A stretch of DNA of 64,000 nucleotides from Ramlibacter ginsenosidimutans (GTDB lineage Bacteria; Pseudomonadota; Gammaproteobacteria; Burkholderiales; Burkholderiaceae_C): NCBI RefSeq assembly GCF_042678185.1, contig NZ_JBHUDQ010000008.1; one strand, 5' to 3'. This document shows, in pieces, positions 8,522 through 17,045 of this stretch. Each line of letters begins with the position of its first letter. The first letter of the stretch is position 1. The translations under genes were made by a program, and so were the position numbers. The notes below the pieces were generated by a model. That model saw only the letters and a program-made list of their open reading frames with translations, was not told where the DNA came from and ran no database searches.

Positions 8522-9208
8522 TCAGAAGCGGAACCGGGACGGTTCGGGGAAGTGCATCAGGCGCGGCGCCGCGCTGTCCCAGGGCTGGGTCGTCGTGTAC
8601 GAGGCCTCGCCGGTGCGCGTGATGAAGGTCGCGCGCATCACCGGCTCGCCGGCGATGGCCGCCAGCCGGCCGCCCACCTTCAGCTGCGCCAGCAGGGCGT
8701 GCGGCACTTCGACCACGGACCCGGACAGCAGGATGGCGTCGAACGGGCCTTCCGCGGACAGGCCCTTGGCGCCGTCGGCCTCGCGGACCTCCGCATTGCG
8801 GATGCCGGCGCGCTGCAGGTTCTCGCGGGCCATGCGGGCCAGCTCGGGGTGGATCTCCAGGCTGATGACGCGCTGCGCCCGGCTGGCGAGCAGGGCGGCC
8901 ATGTAGCCCGAGCCGGCGCCGATCTCCAGCACCTTCTCGTGCGCGCGCGGCGCCAGGTCCTGCAGCAGGCGGGCTTCCTGCTTGGGCTCCAGCATGCACC
9001 AGCCGTTGCGCAGGGCCTCCTCGGGGTGGCCCACCAGCGGGATCATCAGGTCCATGAAGGCGAGCGCCTTGTGCGCGGCGGGGACGAAGTCTTCCCGCTT
9101 CACCTGCGACAGCAGGCCGAGCACGTCCAGGTCGAGCACGTCCCAGGTGCGGATCTGCTGCTCGATCATGTTGAAGCGGGCGCGTTCGATGTCGGTGGCG
9201 GGGGTCAT
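8522..9208 (-). CDS. Protein-L-isoaspartate O-methyltransferase family protein
   Basis: A 228-residue Rossmann-fold methyltransferase with the SAM-binding motif VLEIGAGSGYMAALLA (GAGSG at 97-101) and the family's SLEIHPELARMARENL. It belongs to the Pcm family, which methylates damaged isoaspartyl residues. However, the substrate-loop region that in classical Pcm carries a T-I-S-Q-P stretch reads CMLEPKQEARLLQDL here, so activity on isoaspartate is not assured. Stop-to-start spacing is 16 bp from the RND pump gene upstream and 10 bp to the rhodanese gene downstream, consistent with co-transcription. Confidence 0.85.
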   Translation of the reverse strand: MTPATDIERARFNMIEQQIRTWDVLDLDVLGLLSQVKREDFVPAAHKALAFMDLMIPLVGHPEEALRNGWCMLEPKQEARLLQDLAPRAHEKVLEIGAGSGYMAALLASRAQRVISLEIHPELARMARENLQRAGIRNAEVREADGAKGLSAEGPFDAILLSGSVVEVPHALLAQLKVGGRLAAIAGEPVMRATFITRTGEASYTTTQPWDSAAPRLMHFPEPSRFRF

Positions 9209-9224
9209 GGATTTCTCGTGGCGT

Positions 9225-12200
9225 TCAGGACAAACCGCCCATTCTAGAAGCCGGGACGGCTTCGGCCCCGGACCCGCCGGAGTCGGCGTGGCGCCCGCGC
9301 TTCAACCAGCGGGCCAGGTCGTCCAGGTAGCAGTAGACGACCGGCACCACCACCAGCGTGAGCAGCGAGGACGTGATGACCCCGCCGATCACGGCCTGCC
9401 CCATCGGCGCGCGCTGCTCCGAGCCCTCGGTGATGGCGAAGGCCAGCGGCACCATGCCGAAGACCATCGCCAGGGTGGTCATGAGGATGGGCCGCAGGCG
9501 CACGCGGGCCGCGTGCAGCAACGCCTGCGAGCGGTCCATGCCCTGCTCGCGCATGCGGATGGCGAAGTCCACCAGCAGGATGGCGTTCTTGGTGACCAGG
9601 CCCATGAGCATCACCACCCCGATCACCGAGAAGATCGACAGGGTCGAGTGGAACATCATCAGCGCCAGCACGACGCCGATCAGCGTGAGCGGCAGCGACG
9701 TCATGAGCGCCAGCGGCTGCAGGAAGCTCTTGAACTGGCTGGCCAGGATCATGTAGATGAAGATCACCGCCATCGCCAGCGCGGAGACCGCGTAGCCGAA
9801 GGACTCCTTCATGTTCTTCGTCGAGCCGCTGAACTGGTAGCGGTAACCCGGGGGAAACTGGATGGTGTCCAGCCGCGCGCGGATCTCGTTCGACACGTCG
9901 CCGGCCGCGCGGCCGTACGCGTTGGTGCTGATCGCGACCTCGCGCGTCAGGTCGCGGCGGTTGATCTGGTTGGGACCGGTGGACTCGCGTACCGTCGCCA
10001 CCTGGTTCAGGTGCACGATGCGCGGCGTGCCGTCGGCGTTGCTGCCCAGCGCGAACGGCAGGTGCTCCAGGTCCTGCGGCGCATTGCGCGCTTCGGGCGC
10101 CAGCCGGACGTTCACGTCGTAGGTCTCGTCGTCGGGGGCGCGCCAGTTGCCAACGGTCTGGCCCGCTACCAGCGTGCGCAGGGAACCGGCGATCTGCGCG
10201 ACCGAGAGCCCCAGGTCGGAGGCGACGTCGCGCCGCACGTGGATAGCCACCGTGGGGCTGTCCGGCTTGGTGCTGGAGTCCAGGTCCACCAGGCCGGGGA
10301 TGTCGCGGATGCGGTCCATCGCCAGCTTGGCCAGGCGCTCGAGCTCCTTCAGGTCGGGGCCTTGCAGCGACAACTCGATCTGCTTGTTGCCGCCCACGGC
10401 GTCCAGCAGCCCGGCATGCGTGACCGTGATGCCGGGCACCTGCTTCAGGCGCTCGCGCAGCACCGCCGCCATCTCGTCGACGCTGCGCTTGCGCGCCTTG
10501 CGATCGACCATGCGCACGTACACCGACGCGTACATCTTGCCGGCCTGCGCGGTGTTGATCGTCGACAGCGTGTAGCGCACCTCCGGGAACTCACGGATGA
10601 TGGACTCCACCTGCCGCGCCTTCGCCTCGGTCAGTTCCAGCGAGGAGCCCACCGGCGTGTAGAAGTTCAGGTTGGTCTCGGAGAAGTCCGCCTTGGGCAC
10701 GAACTCCGTCCCCAGCAGCGGCACCATGAAGATGGACGTGAGGAAGATGGCGACCGAGCCGAGCACCGTCGCGAGCTTGTGCGCCAGCGACCAGCGCAGG
10801 ATGGACTGGTAGGCCTCGGCCAGCCGCTCGGTGCTGCGTTCGAACCAGCCCGTCACCCGCCCGATCGTGCGGTCGTAGGTCGTGAGCTTCGCCTTGGGCT
10901 TGCCGTGGCCTTCCGCTTCCGGGTCGTGCCAGACCGAGGACAGCATCGGGTCGAGCGTGAAGCTCACGAACATCGAGATCAGCACCGCCGCCACGATGGT
11001 CACGCCGAACTCGTGGAAGAACTTGCCGATGATGCCGCCCATGAAGCCGATCGGCAGGAACACGGCGACGATCGAGAAGGTGGTGGCCAGCACGGCCAGG
11101 CCGATTTCCTGCGTGCCGTCCATGGCGGCCTGGAAGGGCGGCTTGCCCATCTGCACGTGCCGCACGATGTTCTCGCGCACGACGATCGCGTCGTCGATCA
11201 GCAGGCCCACGCACAGCGACAACGCCATCAGCGTCACCATGTTGATCGAGAAGCCGAACGCGTACATGAACAGGAAGGTGCCGATCAGCGCGATCGGCAG
11301 CGTGAGTCCGGTGATGACCGTGGAGCGCCAGGAGTTCAGGAACAGGAAGACGATCAGCACGGTGAGCGCAGCGCCTTCCAGCAGCGTGCGGCGCACGTTT
11401 TCCACCGCCACGCGGATCGGCCGGGACGCGTCCGCGACCGGTTCGAGGCGCACGCCCGGCGGCAGTTGGCTGGTCATCTCGGCGAGGGTGGACTGCAGGC
11501 CGTCGATCACCTCGATGGTGTTCTCGTCCTGAGCCTTGAGCACCTGCAGCAGCAGCGTGCGCTGGCCGTTGTAGAGGGCCAGGCTTTCCACTTCCTGGCC
11601 GCCGTCGGACACGCGGGCGACCTGGTTCACGCGCACCGGTGCGCCGTTCTTCCGGGCCACGATGATGTCGCCGAAGTCTTCGGGCCGCTGCATGCGCGCG
11701 TCGATCTTCACCACGCGCTCCTGCGCCAGCGAACGGATCGCGCCCACGGGCAGGTCCTGGTTCTCGCTGCGGACAGCGCTCACCACCTGGTCGGCGGTGA
11801 TGCCCAGCGCTTCCATCGCCGGCGGATTGAGGTAGATGTCGATCTCGCGCTTGGTGCCGCCCACCAGGGTGACCGAGCCGACGCCGCGCACGTTCTCCAG
11901 CCGCTTCTTGAGCACCTGGTCGGCCCAGTTGGTGAGCTCCACCGCCGACAGCGGGTGCGCGCCGCCGCGGTTGTCGGGCAGCACCGCGAGCGACCAGATC
12001 GGGCGGCTGGACGGATCGAAGCGCAGCACGCGCGGCTCCTTCACTTCCTCGCGGAAGGTGGAGCGCACCGACGCGACCTTCTCGCGCACGTCGTCGGCGG
12101 CCTTGCGGCCATCGACCTGCAACTGGAACTCGATGATGACGACCGACTGCCCCTGGTAGCTGCGCGAGGTGAGGGCGTTGATGGCGGCGATCGAGTTGAC

Positions 12201-12410
12201 CGCTTCCTCGATGGGCTTGCTGACCTCGCTCTCGACGATTTCCGGCGAGGCGCCCGGGTACTCCGTTTGCACCACCACCACCGGGAACTCGATGTTGGGG
12301 AACTGGTCGATGTTGAGTCGCTGGTAGGAGAACAGCCCCAGCACCACGATGGCGAGCATCACCATCGTGGCGAACACGGGGTTCCTCAGGCTGACGCGGG
12401 TGAACCACAT
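9225..12410 (-). CDS. RND multidrug efflux pump, inner-membrane permease
   Basis: A 1061-residue HAE1-type resistance-nodulation-division transporter (AcrB/MexB relatives are 1020-1060). It opens MWFTRVSLRNPVFATMV, has the 12-TM, two-large-periplasmic-loop layout, and keeps the proton-relay residues: the paired aspartates in GLLIDDAIVV (TM4) and the lysine in GLVTKNAILLVDFAI (TM10). The pump takes drugs or other amphiphiles from the periplasm and inner membrane and exports them through a TolC duct at the expense of proton entry. It begins 4 bp after the adaptor gene, downstream of tetR. Substrate range is not readable from sequence. Confidence 0.94.
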   Translation of the reverse strand: MWFTRVSLRNPVFATMVMLAIVVLGLFSYQRLNIDQFPNIEFPVVVVQTEYPGASPEIVESEVSKPIEEAVNSIAAINALTSRSYQGQSVVIIEFQLQVDGRKAADDVREKVASVRSTFREEVKEPRVLRFDPSSRPIWSLAVLPDNRGGAHPLSAVELTNWADQVLKKRLENVRGVGSVTLVGGTKREIDIYLNPPAMEALGITADQVVSAVRSENQDLPVGAIRSLAQERVVKIDARMQRPEDFGDIIVARKNGAPVRVNQVARVSDGGQEVESLALYNGQRTLLLQVLKAQDENTIEVIDGLQSTLAEMTSQLPPGVRLEPVADASRPIRVAVENVRRTLLEGAALTVLIVFLFLNSWRSTVITGLTLPIALIGTFLFMYAFGFSINMVTLMALSLCVGLLIDDAIVVRENIVRHVQMGKPPFQAAMDGTQEIGLAVLATTFSIVAVFLPIGFMGGIIGKFFHEFGVTIVAAVLISMFVSFTLDPMLSSVWHDPEAEGHGKPKAKLTTYDRTIGRVTGWFERSTERLAEAYQSILRWSLAHKLATVLGSVAIFLTSIFMVPLLGTEFVPKADFSETNLNFYTPVGSSLELTEAKARQVESIIREFPEVRYTLSTINTAQAGKMYASVYVRMVDRKARKRSVDEMAAVLRERLKQVPGITVTHAGLLDAVGGNKQIELSLQGPDLKELERLAKLAMDRIRDIPGLVDLDSSTKPDSPTVAIHVRRDVASDLGLSVAQIAGSLRTLVAGQTVGNWRAPDDETYDVNVRLAPEARNAPQDLEHLPFALGSNADGTPRIVHLNQVATVRESTGPNQINRRDLTREVAISTNAYGRAAGDVSNEIRARLDTIQFPPGYRYQFSGSTKNMKESFGYAVSALAMAVIFIYMILASQFKSFLQPLALMTSLPLTLIGVVLALMMFHSTLSIFSVIGVVMLMGLVTKNAILLVDFAIRMREQGMDRSQALLHAARVRLRPILMTTLAMVFGMVPLAFAITEGSEQRAPMGQAVIGGVITSSLLTLVVVPVVYCYLDDLARWLKRGRHADSGGSGAEAVPASRMGGLS

Positions 12411-12414
12411 GGGG

Positions 12415-13587
12415 CTAGGCGCCGGGGGATTTGCTGGCCGGCGCGCCGGGCGAGGGCTGGGGCGGCGGCCCTCCGGTGAACTTCACCAGCGTGCCTTCGC
12501 GCAGCGGGCCGACATGGCCCAGGATCACCTGGCTGCCGGCCGGCACGCCGCTGACGGCGACCCAGGTCTCCTTGTCCGTTTCCCCGCGCTGCGCCATCTG
12601 CACCGTGCGGTGCACCACCTTGCCGCCTTCCACCAGCTGCACGTAAGGCGCCGGGCGATCGGTGCGCACCGCGGACAGCGGCACGGCCAGCGCGGAGCTG
12701 CTCCCCATGGTGACGCTGCCCTGCGCGAACAGGCCCTGGCGCAGCCCGGTGGTGTCGGCGATCTCGAGATAGGCCAGCACGCTGCGGCTGCCGGGCTGCG
12801 CGCTCGGATTGATGCGCGCCACGCGAGCTGCAACCGGCCGGGCGCTGCCTTCTACCTGCAGCGCCGCTTCCTGGCCCACGCGCAGGTCGACGGAGTCCGC
12901 CGCGGTGAGCATCGCTTCCAGCTCCAGGTGGGACAGGTCCACGATCTCCAGGATCTTGCTGTCCACCGCGACCCTCTCGCCGGGCTGCGCGAGCCGCTGC
13001 GAGATCACGCCGGAGATGGGTGCGCGCAGCACCGTGTCCTCGAGGGTCTTGCGGGCCAGGTCCACGGCGGCCAGCGCCGCCTTGTGCGTGGCCTGCGCGG
13101 CGGTGAGGTTGTTCAGCGAGGTGTCCAGCGCGCTCCTGGAAATGAAGCCCTGATCCACCAGCGCCTTGTTGTTGTTGAACTGGCGTTCGGCGATGTCGAT
13201 CTGCGCCTTGGCGGCGTCGGCCTGTTCCTGCGCCTGGTTCAGTCGGGCCTGGCCCTCGACGCGCTCGATGCGCGCAAGCACCTGGCCGGCCTGCACGCTG
13301 TCGCCTTCGCGCACCTTGAGGTCCTGCAACTCGCCGGGCACGCGCGCCTTCACGAAGGCGGAGTTCACCGCCTTGATGGAGCCGGAGATCGGCAGCACGC
13401 GCCGCAATTCGTGCGTATCGGCTCGCACGACGTCGGTCCGGGCGAGCTCGATGATCGGCTGCGCCCGCTGCGCGGCGAGTGCGGCCTGCGCTTCCTGCTG
13501 GGCGCGACGCGCGCCGATCGCGCGGATGCCGCCCACAGCGACGAGGGCGACGACCGCCGCCACCACGCCCCAGTGCCAGCGCTTCAT
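12415..13587 (-). CDS. RND efflux periplasmic adaptor (membrane fusion protein)
   Basis: A 390-residue HlyD/AcrA-type adaptor bridging the RND pump and the outer-membrane channel. An N-terminal membrane anchor (WGVVAAVVALVAVGGIRAIG) is followed by the split lipoyl domain (VREGDSVQAGQVLARIE ... DTVLRAPISGVISQRLAQPG), an alpha-hairpin, a beta-barrel and a C-terminal membrane-proximal domain ending in a Pro-rich tail. No lipobox cysteine is seen, so it is anchored by the TM helix. ATG at 13585-13587 overlaps the stop of tetR (ATGA), and the stop is 4 bp from the pump start, so the three genes form one operon. Confidence 0.93.
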   Translation of the reverse strand: MKRWHWGVVAAVVALVAVGGIRAIGARRAQQEAQAALAAQRAQPIIELARTDVVRADTHELRRVLPISGSIKAVNSAFVKARVPGELQDLKVREGDSVQAGQVLARIERVEGQARLNQAQEQADAAKAQIDIAERQFNNNKALVDQGFISRSALDTSLNNLTAAQATHKAALAAVDLARKTLEDTVLRAPISGVISQRLAQPGERVAVDSKILEIVDLSHLELEAMLTAADSVDLRVGQEAALQVEGSARPVAARVARINPSAQPGSRSVLAYLEIADTTGLRQGLFAQGSVTMGSSSALAVPLSAVRTDRPAPYVQLVEGGKVVHRTVQMAQRGETDKETWVAVSGVPAGSQVILGHVGPLREGTLVKFTGGPPPQPSPGAPASKSPGA

Positions 13588-14267
13588 GCCCGGCCCCGCG
13601 GCGCCTCGGCGCGTGCGCACAGCCCGTTGACCAGCAGGTCGGCCATGGTCTCGACGTAGCGCTGCGCATCGAGCGGATAGTCCTGCGGCGCACACGCGCC
13701 GAGCGAATGCTTCATCATGATGAGGAAGATCATGGGTGCGACCAGGGCATAGACGCCGTACTCGACGTCGATGGGCGCGAACTCGCCGCGGTCGACGCCG
13801 CGCTGCAGGATGCGTCGCATCAGGTCCGTTCCCGGACGGATCACTTCCTGCTGGTAGAAGGTCGCGAGTTCGGGGAAGTTGCGCGCTTCGCTGATCATCA
13901 GTTTGGTGATGCCCGAGGCGCGTGTTGCGCCGATGCGCTCCCACCAGACGCGCAGGCAGTAGCGGATCATCTCGGCGGTGGAGCCTTCGAACGCCGCGAA
14001 CTCCTCTTCCCACTCCGCGAAGCGGCCGGACATGTTCTCGCGCACGACCGCCTTGAACAGTTCTTCCTTGCTCGGGAAATACAGGAACAGGGTGCCCTTG
14101 GACACGCCGGCGCGCGCGGCCACTTCCTCGGAGCGCGTGGCGGCGTAGCCCTTCTCGACGAAGAGGTCGAGCGCGGCGTCCAGCAGTTCGCCGGGTCGCG
14201 CTTCCTTGCGCCGCTCGCGCTTGGCCTGGGGGTCTTCGCCACGTTCGGCGAGCTTGCTAGAAGGCAT
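13584..14267 (-). CDS. TetR/AcrR-family repressor of the adjacent RND pump
   Basis: A 227-residue TetR-type regulator. The N-terminal helix-turn-helix is clear (LLDAALDLFVEKGYAATRSEEVAARAGVSKGTLFLYFPSKEELFKAVV), and the C-terminal ligand domain is of the AcrR/TtgR type, ending with a long helix. It is the first gene of the pump operon, coupled to the adaptor by a 4-bp ATGA overlap. A palindrome of the TetR-operator type overlaps the transcription start region just upstream, so autorepression of the whole operon with relief by pump substrates is the natural inference. Confidence 0.92.
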   Translation of the reverse strand: MPSSKLAERGEDPQAKRERRKEARPGELLDAALDLFVEKGYAATRSEEVAARAGVSKGTLFLYFPSKEELFKAVVRENMSGRFAEWEEEFAAFEGSTAEMIRYCLRVWWERIGATRASGITKLMISEARNFPELATFYQQEVIRPGTDLMRRILQRGVDRGEFAPIDVEYGVYALVAPMIFLIMMKHSLGACAPQDYPLDAQRYVETMADLLVNGLCARAEAPRGRA

Positions 14268-14314
14268 GGGAGGGACAGCGGCCGGGCATGCGAGGGCACG
14301 GCCCGCTGTTAATG

Positions 14315-14358
14315 ACTGACTGGTTAGTAATATAGCTGGGCTGCGCCGGCCGCGTCAA
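14315..14358 (-). promoter_or_regulatory. Promoter and operator of the tetR-RND operon
   Basis: On the minus strand TTGACG (14353-14358) and TATATT (14329-14334) are spaced by 18 bp, a near-consensus sigma-70 promoter. Directly downstream of the -10 lies ACTGACTGGTTAGT read on the plus strand (14315-14328). It is an imperfect 14-bp palindrome (ACT-x-AC-xx-GT-x-AGT, 10 of 14 positions symmetric) that resembles operators bound by TetR repressors of RND pumps. A repressor bound here would block initiation. Seen in sequence; binding is inferred. Confidence 0.7.
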
Positions 14359-14430
14359 GGCGCCCTTCCAGGCCCGCAGGCGCCGGGGAATTCGGGCACG
14401 CGCTACAGTGGGGCGAACACGGAGAGCGAG

Positions 14431-14970
14431 ATGAGCGACCTGCAAACGATCGTGCTGGGCGGCGGCTGCTTCTGGTGCACCGAGGCGGTGTACAAGGAAG
14501 TGCGCGGCGTCACCGACGTGGAATCCGGCTACAGCAACGGCGACACCGAGCGCCCCAGCTACGACGAAGTGTGCACGGGCCGCACCGGGCATTCGGAGGT
14601 GGTCAAGCTCACCTACGACCCGGCGCAGGTCAGCACGCGCCAGCTGCTCGAGATCTTCTTCGTCGTGCACGACCCCACGCAGATGAACCGGCAGGGCAAC
14701 GATATGGGCACGCAGTACCGCAGCGGCATCTACTACACGACGCCCGAGCAGAAGCAGGTCGCCGACGACATCATCTCCGAGCTGGGCAAGGACAAGGCGT
14801 TCGGCCGTCCCATCGTCACGGAGGTGCTGCCGCTGCGCAATTACTGGCCGGCCGAGAGCTACCACCAGGACTTCTTCGAGAAGAACCCGACTCAGGGCTA
14901 TTGCCTCGCGGTGGCCGCGCCCAAGGTGGCGAAGTTCCGCAAGACCTTCACCGAGCTGACGCGCAGCTAG
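14431..14970 (+). CDS. msrA: Peptide-methionine (S)-S-oxide reductase
   Basis: A 179-residue MsrA that reduces the S-epimer of methionine sulfoxide in oxidised proteins, using thioredoxin. The catalytic motif GCFWCTE is at residues 12-18 (nucleophile Cys13), followed by family motifs SGYSNG, HDPTQMNRQGND and GTQYRS. The 3' half carries one further cysteine (GYCLAVAAPK) that could act in recycling. The gene is transcribed divergently from tetR, across an intergenic region that contains the pump promoter, and converges on pdxH. Confidence 0.95.
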   Translation: MSDLQTIVLGGGCFWCTEAVYKEVRGVTDVESGYSNGDTERPSYDEVCTGRTGHSEVVKLTYDPAQVSTRQLLEIFFVVHDPTQMNRQGNDMGTQYRSGIYYTTPEQKQVADDIISELGKDKAFGRPIVTEVLPLRNYWPAESYHQDFFEKNPTQGYCLAVAAPKVAKFRKTFTELTRS

Positions 14971-14997
14971 GCGAGGCGCGCCGGCGCGAGCGGCGCC

Positions 14998-15645
14998 TCA
15001 GGGCGCGAGCCGCTCGCGCAGCCAGTCGTTGCCGGCGCGGCGATAGCGCAGCCGGTCATGCAGGCGGCTCTTGCGCCCTTGCCAGAACTGCCACTCGTCC
15101 GGGACCAGCCGGTAACCACCCCAGTGCGGCGGGCGCGGCGGGTTGAGCAGGAACTGCGCGCTGAATTTCGCCGCGTTCGCCACGAGCACGCTGCGCCCCG
15201 GGATGACCTGGCTTTGCGGACTGGCCCAGGCGCCGATGCGCGAGTCGAGCGGCCGGCTGGCAAAGTACGCATCGCTCTCCTGCGCGCTCGTCTTCTCCAC
15301 GCGTCCTTCGATGCGCACCACGCGTTCGAGCTCGACCCAGTGGAACTGCAGCGCGGCCCACGGATTGCCCGCCAGCTCCTCGCCCTTGCGACTCTCGTAG
15401 TTCGTGTACCAGACGATGCCGCGTGCGTCGTAGCCCTTCAACAGCACGATGCGCGTGCTCGGTCGCAGGTTGCTGGCGACGGTGGCGACCGTCATCGCAT
15501 TCGGTTCGGGCACTGCGCAGGAGATCGCCTCCGTCAGCCATTGATCGAACTGCTTCAGCGGATCGGCGTGCGAAGCGTCTTCGCTCAGCTCGGCGCGTTC
15601 ATAGCTCTTGCGCAAGTCGGCGATTCGGTCGGCGGTGCTGCTCAT
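14998..15645 (-). CDS. pdxH: Pyridoxamine 5'-phosphate oxidase
   Basis: A 215-residue FMN enzyme that oxidises pyridoxamine/pyridoxine 5'-phosphate to pyridoxal 5'-phosphate, the last step of vitamin B6 synthesis and salvage. Typical motifs are present: RIVLLKGYDARGIVWYTNYESRKG (FMN binding), SRPLDSRIGAWASPQSQ, and the C-terminal WGGYRLVPDEWQFWQG with R-LHDR. The start MSSTADRIADLRKSYERAEL was chosen because it gives the family length; a longer reading frame upstream has no matching sequence. Convergent with msrA. Confidence 0.95.
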   Translation of the reverse strand: MSSTADRIADLRKSYERAELSEDASHADPLKQFDQWLTEAISCAVPEPNAMTVATVASNLRPSTRIVLLKGYDARGIVWYTNYESRKGEELAGNPWAALQFHWVELERVVRIEGRVEKTSAQESDAYFASRPLDSRIGAWASPQSQVIPGRSVLVANAAKFSAQFLLNPPRPPHWGGYRLVPDEWQFWQGRKSRLHDRLRYRRAGNDWLRERLAP

Positions 15646-15763
15646 GCGGCGATTTTCGCATCGGCGGGCGCCTCCCGTTCCGGGAACATGATGCGCGGGC
15701 CGGGGTTCACCCCATGCAGAATGGATCCCGTGTCGACAACGCTTCGGCGCTCGCCAAATCTCC

Positions 15764-16318
15764 ATGGATGAACCAGCCTCCAACAGCCCCGTGGTCCTCG
15801 TCCTCGCCTCCGGGCGGGGCGAGCGCTTCGTCGCGTCCGGCGGCAGCGGCTCCAAGCTGAAGGCCCTGCTCGCGGGAAGGCCGGTGATCGAGCACACGCT
15901 CGCTGCCGTGCGTGCGAGCGGCCTGCCGTTCCACGTCGAAGGCAGCGGCCACCCGGGCATGGGCGATTCCATCGCCGCGGCGGTGCGTGCGACGCCGAAC
16001 GCCGGCGGCTGGCTGGTGCTGCCCGCGGACTTGCCCCTGGTGTCGCCGGAGTCGCTGCGTGCCGTGGCCGCCGCGCTCGCCCATGCCTCCGTGGTGCTGC
16101 CGACGTACCGCGGCACGCGCGGTCATCCGGTCGGCTTCGCGCGCGAGCACGGGCCGGCTCTGCAGAGGCTGCAGGGAGCGGAGGGGGCGGCCGCCATCGT
16201 TCGCGCTGCGCAGCCGCTGAAGCTGGAACTCGAGGACGAAGGCATCGTCGCCGACATCGACACGCTGGCCGACCTCGCGCGTGCCGAGTCGCTGCTGGCC
16301 CGGCGCGGCCGCTCCTAG
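15764..16318 (+). CDS. MobA/MocA-like nucleotidyltransferase
   Basis: A 184-residue NTP-transferase fold. The N-terminal nucleotide loop VLVLASGRGERF with a downstream lysine, and the metal-binding LPADLPLVSPE, match molybdenum-cofactor guanylyl- or cytidylyltransferases (MobA/MocA). Such enzymes attach GMP or CMP to molybdopterin for molybdoenzymes, but the family also includes unrelated nucleotidyltransferases. No molybdoenzyme or Moco gene is nearby, so the substrate is open. Its TAG stop overlaps the stop of the convergent chaC gene (shared CTAG). Confidence 0.75.
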   Translation: MDEPASNSPVVLVLASGRGERFVASGGSGSKLKALLAGRPVIEHTLAAVRASGLPFHVEGSGHPGMGDSIAAAVRATPNAGGWLVLPADLPLVSPESLRAVAAALAHASVVLPTYRGTRGHPVGFAREHGPALQRLQGAEGAAAIVRAAQPLKLELEDEGIVADIDTLADLARAESLLARRGRS

Positions 16319-16935
16319 CTCCGCGTCGCGTCTTCCTCGCGCTCGCGGATCAGGCGCAGCAGCTTCTCGAGGTTGCGGTCGTGGATGTCGTGCCGCTTCA
16401 ATTCCTCGTGCGTGCGGTGCGCGTAGTCGAGCGTGGTGCCGTAGATGCCCGAGGCGCAGGCAAAGATCGTCCGGTACTCTTCCTCGCTGAGCTCGCCGGT
16501 GTGGCTGGGACTCTTGCGCGAGAGCGTGAAGGCCAGCGCGCGCACGCGCCCTTGCGGAGTGTCGGCCGGCAGCCAGCGCGGGTCGTAGACGGCCAGCTTC
16601 ATCTCGCGCTGCCACAGCCGCGCCAGCGCGGCGCCGCCTTCCTCGCGCGCGATGCGGAACACCACGCCGCGGCAGGCACCGCCCGTGAGGAGGCCGAAGA
16701 CCAGCCCCGGCCGCTCCGGCGTGCCGCGGTTGATGCGGCTCCACATCTTCAGCGCTCGGTGCCAGCCGTGCACGCGCGCCGGGCGCCGCTCCAGGAAGTC
16801 GAACTCGGGCCGCCAGATGAGGGAGCCGTAGCCGAACACCCAGAGGTCCTCCTGCCCGCCCCATTCGGCGAGCGCCTGCTGCAGCAAGGCCTCGGGATCC
16901 CGCGCGGGACGAATCACTTCGCTCACGCTCTGCAC
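16315..16935 (-). CDS. chaC: ChaC-like gamma-glutamylcyclotransferase
   Basis: A 206-residue protein with the gamma-glutamylcyclotransferase signature VFGYGSLIWRPEF near residue 34 and the later SPSHTGELSEEEYRTI and GIYGTTLDYAHRTHEEL motifs of ChaC. Family members split glutathione into 5-oxoproline and cysteinylglycine in the cytosol. The orientation is divergent from edd with a 110-bp gap and convergent with the MobA-like gene, with overlapping stops. Annotation as a Ca2+/H+ antiporter regulator, an older name for this family, is not supported by the sequence. Confidence 0.88.
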   Translation of the reverse strand: MQSVSEVIRPARDPEALLQQALAEWGGQEDLWVFGYGSLIWRPEFDFLERRPARVHGWHRALKMWSRINRGTPERPGLVFGLLTGGACRGVVFRIAREEGGAALARLWQREMKLAVYDPRWLPADTPQGRVRALAFTLSRKSPSHTGELSEEEYRTIFACASGIYGTTLDYAHRTHEELKRHDIHDRNLEKLLRLIREREEDATRS

Positions 16936-17045
16936 TCTAGCCGAGCACGGCGCCGGCTGGAAGTTGGTAACCGGTTCGTACCGGCATCCGCGCCACAGCA
17001 GCGGGTCCGGGGAGTAGGATGCTCACAACACGTGATCCTCCCACC

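Noticed and set aside
8982..12479. A 1165-codon open frame on the plus strand
   Set aside because: It lies antisense to the RND pump and is His/Arg/Gln-rich without any domain; high GC keeps the opposite strand free of stops.
16936..17045. HexR-type operator before edd
   Set aside because: The only symmetry seen (GGTA...TACC around 16965-16983) does not match the known HexR site.
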